Below are positions 49,177-59,909 of a stretch of DNA of 64,000 nt, piece by piece. Position numbers and translations under genes: made by a program. Numbering within the stretch: position 1 is the first letter of the stretch; every line of letters begins with the position of its first letter. The notes under the pieces are model-generated. The model did not search any database and was not told where the DNA came from. It saw only the letters and a program-made list of their open reading frames with translations. Origin of the DNA: Coturnix japonica (taxonomy: Eukaryota > Chordata > Aves > Galliformes > Phasianidae); the NCBI RefSeq assembly GCF_001577835.2, contig NC_029532.1, forward strand, positions 3,596,001 to 3,660,000, in the 5' to 3' direction.

Positions 49177-52100
49177 CTACTGGGACAGCGTGGGGTCCAG
49201 CAGCTTAAGGACCCCCCCAACCAGGTGCAGGCTGCCGGTGACAAGGACGCGGATGGCGGCTGCCTCCTGCAGCAGCACAGCCCCGCTGGTGGCCACAGGG
49301 TGTGGGTGAGCCCCCACCTTGGAGGCAGGCAGGGACAGGTGGGGGTCCCGGCCCTGCGTGATCCACTGCAGCGCATGGGAAATGCAGGGGAAGACGAGGG
49401 AGGTGGAGTTGAGCGGCCGCTCGGCCGGGGGCACCAGCAGCAGGGCTCCCCGCAGGGGGTCTGGTTGCAGCAGCCCCCCCACCTCCAGGGGAGCTGGCAG
49501 CCAGGGACCCCCCTTCTCCTCCATCAGCCGAGTCCACGTCTTCTGGTTCTCCACGCAGCGTGTGAGGGCGTTCTCCAGCGTCACGTTGAAGTTTTGTTGG
49601 TCTGAGGGGGGAGCAGGGGCTGGGTCAGGGATGGGGTTGGGGTGGAGGGGCCACCCCCAGAGCCTGGTACTCACCTGCATTAGGAGCCACTGACACCTCT
49701 GTGAAGTTGGGGCAGAAGACGGCGTAGTCAAAGTGGCAGGGCTGTGGGGAGAGGGGGCATCAGTGGGGCAGGATTCCAAAGACATCCCCCCCCCACTGCT
49801 ACCACGATGCAACCAGGACCTGTCCCAGCCCAGTGGGACACAGTAGGGGGGGGTGTTAGGACTGCAGCTGGGGCTGAACCCCTTGGAAAGGAGGGAGGCG
49901 TTGAGCAGGACAGACAGACAGAGGGATGGACGGACAGATGGACAGCAGCTCCACCATGTGGCTCCCAGCACCAGCAGCAAAGTGGGGTCCAAGAACAGCG
50001 CCTCCCCCACAAGCACCCCAAAACCTCACCAGCAGCAGCTTCAGTAGCGCAGCCGTGTCCCGGTCTCCCGTAGCATTGAAGAGCAGCACCCGCACCTCAG
50101 AGCCACTATAGGGACAAGGGGTGGGTGGGTGCCGCCCTATGCCACGTATCCTTGTTCCCCTCCCCGTGTCCCCTCCTTACTCCTGAGGTTTGTCCTCATT
50201 GAGGGCTGCCTGGCGAAACCAGCGGACGCAGGCCTGGATGCTGCTGGTGGTGTGAGCCCCGTCGATGTACCATGTCACGGGGCCGTGCTGCAGCACCTGG
50301 GTACGGCCCGGCCACTCCGTGTCCCGCAGCCCTGGGGGGGGGAGGCACAAAGCATGTCTGGGTCCTGCCACCCCCAGCACCAGGATGGCACCGCAGGGGG
50401 AACCACAGTCAAGCACAGCCCCCCCCCCCCCCCCTGCCCGTACTGCACCTTGGATCATGGCATCGCTGGGGCAAAACGTGGGTGCCAGCGGCACCGAGCG
50501 CTGTGCCGACAGCTCCGCTCCGGGCAGCACGTCCTGCAGCACATCACTACCTGCTGGGGGGGCACATTGTGAGCCATAACGGCACCGCTCAGGCCGTGCC
50601 CCCCCAGCCCCATGTGGAGCCTTACCCTCGTAACCGCGCCGCTGCAGCCACGTCCGTGAGAGCTGCAGAGCCAGAGCAGCGTTGGAGCGCTGATGGCTGC
50701 CCGCCAGCCCCAGCTCCAGCACCCGCATCCCCGCCTCAAAGGCGTCCAGCTCAGGGCAGAGGTACAGGGGGCACTGCAGGGACAGGAGGCTGAGCCCAGA
50801 CCCACAGAGACCCCCCACCCCAATGCTCAGCCCCACACTGTCCCCTTTGCTCACCCCACACTCCCTCGCTCGGTCCCGCAGCACTTCCAGTGGTTGCTCA
50901 GGCTGTGGCACAGTGAATGCTGGCACACCGGGCTGCGGGAGATGGGTGGTTAGGATCCAAACACAGGGCAGGGATGGGAGGTGAAGTTGTTCCTACCTTA
51001 AAAATGCCACCTTTCTGCCAAGCGATCTTCTCCACCGTGTCCCCCAGGATGCTGGTGTGGTCGATGCCCAACGAGGAGACGCCGCACACCACCGGTGTCC
51101 TGGGGACACAGTGTGAGCATGGCTATGACACAGGGATGGCACAGACAGAGGGTGCACAGCTCAACCCGCTCCTACCTGATGATGTTGGTGCAGTCGAAGG
51201 CGCCACCGATGCCCACCTCCACCACCGCCAGGTCCACCTGTGTGCACAGAGCAGTCACAGCTGGAAAGGAGCCCTCAGAGCCCCGTGTCTGACCCCAACC
51301 CATCCCTACAGACCACATCTCTTGGCTCCACACCTCCATGGGGACACTGACCCCACGCAGCCCTTCCCAGCAGCACCACCCACCTTCTCCTGCAGGAAGA
51401 CATGGAAGGCCATGATGGTGAGGAAGCGGAAATACGCCGGCATGTTGGCCTGAGCCTCGTCCTGCAGCACAGGGGTATCAGTGTGGGGCTGTGAGGGCTC
51501 CACACACCGCACTGAGCCCCAGTACAGCCCCATACCCCACCTTGCTGCCCCGCAGCCGTCGATACACCAGCCAGAAGTATTTGCTGAACAGCTCCTTGCT
51601 CAGCGGCTGCCCATTGATCCGGATCCGCTCACGTACCTGCACCAAGTGTGGGGAGCTGGGGGGGGGGGGGGGGGGGGGGGGGGGCAGGATGGGGGAGGAC
51701 ACATTCAGCCCCAGCTCACCCCCAGACTGAGCCCACCCCCCCAAGTGCCCACTGCCCACCTGTAGAAGCCAGTCCGCAGCCCGTAGCCACGCAGGATGCG
51801 CTCGGTGAAGGCACAGGCTGAGCCCTGGGGATACACTGACATCAGCACAGCAATGGGGGGGGGGAAGGGAGGTAAAGCGGCAGCGTGCCCCCCCCCAGCC
51901 CCCAGCTCGCAGCCCCACTCACCTTGCCCTTCGTCCCCGTGACGTGGATGATGTTCAGCCGATCCAGGTCCTCGACCTGCGGGGTGAGCACGGAGTGAGA
52001 TCCCGGGGCCGCGTGTCACGTGTGGAACCGGACACGTGCGGGGCCATAGTGTGTCCCGCGGTCTCACCCGCAGCCCGCTCCGCTCCAAGAAGCCCCGCAT

Positions 52101-52528
52101 GGCGTCCAGCTGCACCCGGGGGTCCCCGCGCTCCCTCTTCACCTGCTCCAGGTAACTGGCGTTGGTCTGCAGCGTGTTCAGGGTGCGGATGGCGTCCTAC
52201 AACGAACCGGCGCCCGCTGCGGTGTGAGCGCGGGGGGCACCGACCCCCGACGGCACCGACCCACGTGCTGCACCCGCACGGGGCGGCCCCGCACCGCGGC
52301 TCCCCGTTACCGGAGCTGTGCCGCCCACCCCGCTCCCCTCCCGGCTCGGAGCGGCCCCCACCCCGCACTCTCTCTCCCTCTCGGCCCCGTCCCCCCCCAA
52401 CCCGCAGCTCCATGTACCTGATAGTCCGCAGCGGGGACTCTCGCAGGCCGCGTGCTGAGCCCCCTCCCTCGGTTCCCCTTGGCCCCCCGCAGCGCCCCGC
52501 GCAGCGCTCGGATCCCCCGCGCCACCAT
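49177..52528 (-). CDS. FPGS: FPGS, folylpolyglutamate synthase
   Basis: ATP-dependent ligase that adds gamma-linked glutamates to folates and antifolates, trapping them in cytosol and mitochondria. Fifteen coding exons on the minus strand, as in human: 52528-52418, 52196-52068, 51976-51923, 51824-51760, 51655-51541, 51461-51384, 51237-51176, 51099-50997, 50932-50855, 50773-50626, 50550 (or 50553)-50449, 50331-50181, 50105-50030, 49741-49675, 49601-49177; 587 or 588 residues, human 587. The Arg-rich N-terminus ([18 protein letters not shown]) looks like a mitochondrial presequence. The Mur-ligase P-loop [10 protein letters not shown] is split by an intron after GTKGK. Then [64 protein letters not shown], and the C-terminal [14 protein letters not shown]. 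Several introns are under 85 bp. Confidence 0.97.
51658..51684 (-). repeat. G27 homopolymer (C27 on FPGS strand)
   Basis: Twenty-seven uninterrupted G on the + strand. On the transcribed FPGS strand it is a C27 run directly against the AG of the exon 5 acceptor (51657-51656), so it serves as the polypyrimidine tract. The length may be unreliable because homopolymers of this size are hard to sequence. Confidence 0.95.
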
Positions 52529-52720
52529 CGCTCCGCGCCGCCCCGCACGCTCCGCGCTCCGCACACGCCGCCGGCCCCGGGACCGCAGCTCCGCCCCGCC
52601 GCCATCTTTGGAGCGGGCAGAGCCACGTCGGAACGGGGGACAATCTGAACCCAAAAACCCCCCAAAGCCCCGCACGGAGCCGCCACATCCCGCAGCCCCA
52701 TCACAACACAGACACGCCAT
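52529..52720 (-). promoter_or_regulatory. FPGS: FPGS promoter
   Basis: GC-rich, TATA-less sequence upstream of the FPGS ATG. CAAAGATGGCGGC (minus strand, 52610-52598) matches the YY1 initiator motif and could mark the TSS about 75 bp before the start codon. The CDK9 3' end lies less than 100 bp further upstream. Confidence 0.6.
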
Positions 52721-52776
52721 CCCACCCCAGCCCCGCAGCATGGGAGAGGACGCAGCCCTATGGGAACAGGACCGTG

Positions 52777-52782
52777 TTTATT
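52777..52782 (-). terminator. CDK9: CDK9 poly(A) signal
   Basis: TTTATT on + reads AATAAA on the minus strand. It ends a CDK9 3' UTR of about 1.2 kb (53962 to about 52765) that holds no other reading frame I can support, and lies about 250 bp before the FPGS start codon. Confidence 0.75.
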
Positions 52783-53962
52783 CACTCTTATATCCGCTCT
52801 TATAAAGATACACATCCAGTCCCCTCCTCATTTAGACGCTATTTCAGAGCCCTCCACCACGTTACATTTACCTTATAGGTGTCCTTTATCATCCTCGCCC
52901 GCTGCTCTCACACCAATGCAATGCCCACCGCTGTGCACACAGAGCTGCTCTGCTCTCCCTGCAGGGCTTTGCCATGAGCCTGGTTAACGGACAACTTATC
53001 GAATGCCAAAGGTTAGAACCCCCTGTGTTTTGGACACGTCGCTCATTGGAAAGCCTGGGGATCCAGGTGGTTTGGGAGAAGGCAGCCAGCTCCAGCTGGA
53101 GGTCGGTCATGGAAGACAAGGTGACAGGAGCTCTGGCTCTGGATCAGTCAGTCCCGCTGTGCACATGGTCCCTGGGAAGGCAGCAGTGCTGCTCCAGGCT
53201 GTGCACAAATGGCTCCAGGACAGAGCAGCACACAGAGGAGTGTTTGTAAGCACAGCAGCCCTTGTAGCTCCAGCACAACCACGCTGTGAAGCACCACAAG
53301 CAGAGGGATGGGGCACAGCCTGAGTACAACAACCCCAGCTCCATCATTAGCACTGAGGGGAGAAAGCACGCGGGTGTCTGGGTGTGTCCCACAAAGAACT
53401 TAATTGCAGTCTGGAGCCCAGAAAGCACAGACACCGAGTGCTGTGACAGATTCAATCCCACTGTAAATGCTGGCTGTATGGACACTAAGTCCCCTTCAAG
53501 GCTGGTTGGTCATCGAGCCTGGGGCCACCCTGCTTTCCCCACATCACTCAGAAGCATCTGCAGCGTCCTACAGCAACGCCTGGGTGCTCAGAGGACACGC
53601 AGTGCAGACAGCTCCCAGCAGAGCTCCCCGCAGCAAACCCAGCACTGCCAGAGCCAGCTTCTCCATCATCAGATCCATAGCAATCGATTCACAAGATTAA
53701 CATAATCAATAAGGACTGCTCCGTGGGGACACGGGCTGTGCCAAAGCCGCAGGGAAATGCGGGCTCAGAGGCATCATTTCCCCACTCACACACACAACCA
53801 CACAGCTCACTGCTGCAGCTCCATGGTGACAGAGCTGCTCTGCACAAGGAGAGGGGAGGGCACTTGGCCTTGAAGGAAGTCCCTGACCAGAGAGAGAGAG
53901 AGATCCCACCGAGTCTGTCCCTGCTCAATACATCCCACAGAGCAGCCCGGCCAGGACCCTGC
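52783..53962 (-). other. CDK9: CDK9 3' UTR
   Basis: About 1.2 kb between the CDK9 stop and its AATAAA. It has ordinary composition and no supported coding frame on either strand; a GA-rich AGAGAGAGAGAG run stands near 53893. Confidence 0.65.
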
Positions 53963-56900
53963 TCAAAACACCCTGTCAAATTCAGTCTGGTTGGTGGCCG
54001 CAGGGTTCCTGCCCTGGTTTGCTGGCTGCTGGGGCATGTGCCCACCCCGCCTGCGTGGCGGGGCCAGGTACTCGAACATGGACTGGTTGTGGGTGGACAG
54101 CATGTTTTTGAGGTCCGAGGGCATGGGGTCTGACCAGAAGAAGTCGTGGTTCAGCGCATCATCGCTGTCGATACGTTGGGCCGGGTCCAGCACCAGCAGC
54201 TTGTCGATGAGGTCGAGGGCATAGGGGTCCTTGACGTAGGCCTTCAGGCGATCCTTCACCTTGCGCTTCTGGCCCTTGGGGAGCTCCAGCTTCTGATACA
54301 GCTCGTACTTATCCACATTTGGCCAGACCTGGAAGGGTCAGGAAGGAGAGGTTGGGAGAGGATAGGATCAGCAACGGCTTGTGTGCTCCCTGACACCCCC
54401 AGGCAAACCAGTATGAGGTTTGTGGAGAGAACAATACCATTTTATAACCTCCCAGTCAGCAAACCTTGTTCCCACAGCACAAAGAAGGCAATAAAGAGTG
54501 CACTAAGGCATAAAGACATGTGGACAAGTCAGGACAGAATCCTCCTGCTGTGGGAACTGCACATGGCACAGCATTCCTGAAGGTACTCCAGGATTTCTGA
54601 TTCTCTCCCACCCCCCCATCAAGAAAAATCTACTAGAGAACATGGCTTGGGCAAACTCCAGAATCCAGAATGGCCAAGAGCAAAACTCTTTGCTAAACAA
54701 CAACCTGGATGTACACGGCACCTTTTATTCTTAGAAACGACAGCCTGCTGCAATCACCTGCACTGATATCAACCTCAGCCTGGGAGAGATAAAAGCAACA
54801 AGTGCTTGGGCACAAAAGGAAGCACCTTTGGTGTAACAGAGGCATCAGCCTCCACACTGTGTGTAAAACCACCTGCCCATCTCACCCTGCATAATTACAG
54901 CCCTGGCTAAGATCTCTCATGGCTCAATCCCCCACCAGAGGGCAGGACAGACTTCCCTGAAATAAGGAACTGAGAGCTCACACCAGAGCTGAGCTCAAAC
55001 CACAGATCACAAGCCAAGAGGCTGAAGAGGCTTCCCAAGGTGAAGAGGGCAAAGCAGTTGAAGCAAGCAAACAAAAGCTTATTTAACCAAAAAGACAGAG
55101 GGTGTTCGGGGTTGTGTCTCAGATGAACACAGAACAGATTCCTACATGTAATGTTCTGTTCTTTCATTCTCTGAGCAACCAGCATCCTCTCAGTGCTCAA
55201 AAACAAGCACAATGCTCAGTCATCCCAGAAAAGGCCAAATTCACCCTCTTATGTGTAAGGAGGTGGTGTGAGTCATCAGAGAGCTGGAGTTTACACACAG
55301 CAGCATGGATGCTCAATGTTAAGCTGGACACTTAGCACCCAGGAGCCTCCCCAGCATCCCTGCCAGCAGCAGGCAAGCTCCAGTGCTAGGAACACACAAC
55401 CCACACGTAAGAGAGGACAGAGGACCAGAAGTGCCTTGTGCCAGTCCCTGCCCTCACTGCTGTGCTGCAGATCCCACAGCCTGCCCATGCTCTCACCTCT
55501 GGTGTGATGGATCCGCAGAGCTGGCTAATGAGGGTGAGCTGGTGCTGCTCCGTGTTCCCCTGCATGATGGGGCTGCGGGTCCACATCTCTGCCATGATGC
55601 AGCCTCCACCCCAGAGGTCAATGGGGGGCCCGTAGTCCCGCTCCCCTAAACAGAGGTGCTCTGTAAGTCACCTGGGATGTGAAGGGAGGAGAAGCCAGCA
55701 GCACCCATCACCTCCTACCTAGCAGCAGCTCTGGAGGCCGGTACCACAGAGTCACGACCCGGTTGGTGTAGCGGTTCGGCTGGCTGTTCTTAGCCAGGCT
55801 GAAAGCTCGAGCCAGCCCAAAGTCTGCAAGCTTCAGAACTCCATCCCGCGTGATCAGAACGTTTGCAGCTTTCATGTCTCGATGTAAGATCTGTACGAGG
55901 ACAGACACTGAAAAGTTACACCTCTGAGGTATCACCTCCTTGGGCACCCAGGTGCCAGCAGGGCGCTCAGACTCAGGAGATGAAGGACAAAGCAGAACTT
56001 CCCTCCAACCTGTACTACGACACCTCAGCCCACAGCACAGATCTGGCCCATTACCTTGTTCCTATGGATGTAATAAAGTCCATTCAATAGCATCTGCATA
56101 ACTTTCTTGATCTCTGAGAGCGTGAACTTGACGTGGGTGTTGCTGAGAAGTCCAGCCAGGTCGTGCTCACAGAAGTCAAACACCAGGTAGATACTGCCCT
56201 TGCAGCGGTTGTATGGAGAGGCTACAGGAGAGGCAAAGAGGAACAGTCAGCAAGGGATTTAGTTCCTCCTGACCTCCATCCATCCTCACTCACTAGGTGA
56301 AACCTCACGGCAGAGGAACATCAAAACAGGGACTCCAGATGCCTCAAGAGCCTTCAAAAAGAGGTATTAAAACAGCAAAACAAGCAACAGTGGATGAGGA
56401 TCAGAGTGGTAGTGAACATCATGAGAAAGGCAAAGCAAGAGCAAAAAAGTCTTTGAAAGCTTCATTTGTGTGTTGTGCTGCGTGTATTAACAGCTGTGGG
56501 GTTTTGTGCCTACAAACTGCAGCCCGTGGGTGCACACACACAGCTGACAGCCGAGCACAATCATTGCATCAGCATTAGAGGAGGAACAGGCAAAGACAGA
56601 CTCACAGGAATACAGCAAATATTTCTAAAGCAACATCAGAAAGTGAAGTTTACTGCAACCTCAAATGGTGTCTATGAGAACAGACTGATGCAGATCAATA
56701 TGATTTAAAACCCCAACTTCAATTGCAATTTATGGTCAATGACAGGAAACCTCAAATGAAGCAATCAATTTCAATCTTGCTCCTAGAGCACACGTGCAAA
56801 ACACCAAAACAAAAGGCTGATTTTGATCAGCTGTGCACAGCAAAACCTGCTGATCAGCAGCAAGAACCAGAAAATGTGGGCTAAGCTCAGCCTGCACAGT

Positions 56901-59067
56901 AAATGCAGCCTGGAGGATGCTTTCTAGATTGCACATGACAGTGGTGCCGTCCTCACAACCCCTCTTCCAACATAAAAAGAGAAAAGCTTAAAGTCTGAGA
57001 ACAGTCAATGAAATGTTTCTGTTTTTCACTTGAATCTGAGGTCAAGGTAGAAAAGTAGAATTTAAACAAGACCCAAACAATCTGACACAGCTACAAAAAT
57101 ATTGACCTGAGACGTGCCAGCAGCATGCAGTCATCACAGCTGGTTTAATCAATCCAAGAATTAAACATTAACTCAGTGTTTTTCCTCCTACCTACTGGTT
57201 CAAAAACCGACAGTTACCTACATTCTATGGAGCAACACCAAGTTCCCAGACCTAGGCCTGAGATTCCTACCAGTTGAGTGTAAAAAACAGCAGCAGAAAG
57301 GTGCTATTATCAATTGTATTTAACCAAAAAGAACTGACTACAGCATGGCAGGCTTTAATATCATCTGTCGCTTTCCAAACCTCTTTTGCAGTACAAATCC
57401 ATATAAGAGAAGGATATATAAAAATGAGGAAATGCTTTAAAATGATTTCCCTGGAAACTGAGCCTGGCCAGGTGCATTAAGCACATCAGTCACACAGCAG
57501 AGACGTGCTGCCTCCCCCAGGGACTGCCTGCAGCGATGAGATGGAACAGCAGCTCAGCACAGAGCAACTGAATTGCTCACTGTGAAGTGGCAGCACTTCC
57601 AATCCAGCCCTCAAAGCCTGGGGGGTTCTGTCATGCACAGGAGAGGCTGAGCAAGTCTCCAGCTGGAGCTGTCACCAGCACAAAGCTCCACGAGCTGCAG
57701 AAACACGGCTCCTGCTCCCAATGGCATCAGCATCATAAAGCTGCAAAACCACCACCAGGCAGAAAACGTTCTGTTTCACATTCTCTCCTGCTGCAGGTTC
57801 ATTTAAAGCCATTCAGCCAGCACACAGACAGCAGTCACTGAGACAGCACAGGCATGTGCCAGCAGCACTGACAACAGCTTTTTCCAGCCAAGCTGCAGCA
57901 CAGTAGCACTCATTCAAAATGAGTTTCCACAGATGAGCGTGTGGTCACCCCAGATTAAACACATGCTCAGCTGGAGGATCCACCCCCAGTGCAACACAGC
58001 AGCCTGCTGAGCCAAGAACAAAGGCTGAAAACAGACACCCCCTCAGCACAGCACAAATGAGACCCCGGCAGCTACCTTTGGTCCTACAGATTTCTATGAG
58101 GTTCACCACATTCTCATGCTTCAGCAGCTGGAGGATTTTAATCTCTCGCAGAGCTGTGATGGGGAACTGGAAAGGAGAAGACACAGGTTAGGAGTGCAGC
58201 TCACATCTGCTTATAGAACAGGAGAGATTGGACTGCTGCAGCACAGGACACCTGCTTGAGTAGCACTGCAACAGCTCATTTAAGAGTAATTGAAACTACA
58301 AAACATTACAGGGGCGACAAAACTCATTGGCCACCCTTAGGATTCTGCCACAAGGTGGAGGTGTTTGTGTGACATGGACACCTGCCCTCCTTTCCCATCT
58401 ATGAGCACAGCACATGGCAAAGCCCCAATTGACCCACAGCACAACCACCCCACCCCCATGTGCTGTGTGCTGTTACTCAAGACCTGGCACGTTACAGCAG
58501 TAAACACCATTAAAGTTAATACACACTGATGTTCCATAGCCCACCCCCCACCCCATCCCCTCCATAGCACAGCACAGCTCACACCTACCCCCTCCTTCTC
58601 GTTCTCCATCAGCACCTTCTTCAGCGCCACCTTTTTCCCCGTCTGCCGGTGTTTGGCTTTGAACACCTCCCTGTAACAACAAGAAGAGACCCATGTAACA
58701 ACAAGGACCCATATAACAACACGGAGAGACCCACGTAACAACAAGGACCCACGTAACAACAACAAGGACCCATATAACAACACGGAGAGACCCATGTAAC
58801 AACAACAAGGCCCCATGAGCCCCATAAGGAGGAGGCCGAGGCCCGCAGCCCCCACAGCACAAAGGCCCCGGGTCAGGCCGCGGCCTGTTCCCCATGACGC
58901 TGAATAACAGCAGATAATCGGCCCCATAGGAGCCATGCCCGGGCTGGGAGCAGAGCCGAGGCCCGCAGCGCTCACCCGAACGTGCCCTGCCCGATCTTGG
59001 CGAGCTTCTCGTACTTGGACACCTCATCGCAGAACGGGCACTCCACCATGTCGTACTGCTTGGCCAT
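53963..59067 (-). CDS. CDK9: CDK9, P-TEFb kinase
   Basis: Cyclin-T-dependent kinase that phosphorylates the RNA polymerase II CTD, DSIF and NELF to release paused polymerase. Seven coding exons on minus: 59067-58976, 58670-58589, 58166-58076, 56221-56055, 55890-55719, 55645-55497, 54328-53963; 372 residues, identical in length to human. N-terminus [20 protein letters not shown], Gly-rich loop GQGTFGEV (split by intron 1), VALKK, the PITALRE signature helix in exon 3, [11 protein letters not shown] catalytic loop, [11 protein letters not shown]-loop [17 protein letters not shown] with the activating Thr, and the C-terminal FEYLAPPRR plus [14 protein letters not shown]. The C-tail differs from mammals only in scattered positions. 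Introns are longer and AT-richer than in FPGS. Confidence 0.98.
58671..58815. repeat. GTAACAACAAGGACCCA array in CDK9 intron 1
   Basis: About seven units of 16-26 bp (GTAACAACAAGGACCCA with ATAACAACACGGAGAGACCCA alternates) directly adjoining the exon 2 acceptor. On the transcribed strand it reads TGGGTCCTTGTTGTTAC, a pyrimidine/GT-rich tract that leads into the acceptor TTACAG. Confidence 0.88.
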
Positions 59068-59175
59068 GCCGGCCGACGGCTTCACTTCCGCCCTCTCGCC
59101 TTACGCTATTTCCGGCGCGCCGGCGCGCTGCCTGCTGGGATTTGTAGTCCACCTTAGGCCGCCATGTTGTCACCC
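59068..59175 (-). promoter_or_regulatory. CDK9: CDK9 promoter with ZNF143 site
   Basis: CpG-rich, TATA-less sequence upstream of the CDK9 ATG. On the minus strand it reads ACTACAAATCCCAGCAGGCA (59147-59128), a strong ZNF143/STAF-type match. ETS-like cores (ACTTCC, TTTCCGG) lie at about 59085 and 59110, and a CCGCCATGTT YY1-like site at about 59160. Same motif class as the DPM2 promoter. Confidence 0.65.
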
Positions 59176-59531
59176 CGGATAAACCCGTATCACCCTGCGG
59201 CTTTATGGCTGTCTATAGCTGTGTGCCCGCGTTCCCTCCCTCACAGTGTCACCCACATAGGAAGGGCCGTGGCCATACAGGGACACTCCATAGGACAAGG
59301 CCCTGGGGCTGCCCACCAGCTCTGGGCCACTGCATCCCCCATAGAAATGACCCCACAGACAACACAGCTCCACCAGCACATGGTGCAGTGGGGCCTTGGG
59401 GCTCCACCATGGAGCTGAGCCCCATATGGGGACCTCCAGCCATGGAGCTGCCAGCCTGCCCCATGCCGGCACCCAGCCATTCAAGGGCGGCCCTAAAGCA
59501 CATTAATCCCATTAATGGCACCTGAGCAGCC

Positions 59532-59750
59532 AGGAGGGGACTGTAGGGACAACAAGGGATGGGACTGCAAGGATCACAAGGGATGGGAGCACAGGGACAG
59601 CAAGGGATGGGACTGCAGGGACAATATGGGATGGGAGTGCAGGGATCACAAGGGATGGGAGTGCAGGGACAACAGGGGATGGGACTGAAGGGACAATAAG
59701 GGATGGGAGCACAGGGACAATAAGGGATGGGACCGCAGGGGATAGCGGGG
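59532..59750. repeat. 24-bp tandem array, about nine copies
   Basis: GGGATGGGA recurs with exact 24-bp spacing at 59556, 59580, 59604, 59628, 59652, 59676, 59700 and 59724; the unit is close to GGGATGGGAGTGCAGGGACAACAA. On the minus strand it codes an eight-residue repeat (VPSLVVPA-like) that stays open by arithmetic only. It lies between CDK9 and SH2D3C, ending 160 bp before the SH2D3C ATG. Confidence 0.96.
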
Positions 59751-59909
59751 ACAGCAGCTGCCATAAGAGCAGATGGCAGCAGCGAGGAGGAAGCGCTGAG
59801 TGATTGAGAGAGCAAAGCGAGAGGCGGAGGGGGGACAGGAAGGGAGGAGCAGGCAGGGACAGGCTTCAAGTTTATAAACTTGTCCCTGCAGCCTCCACCC
59901 AGCACAGCC

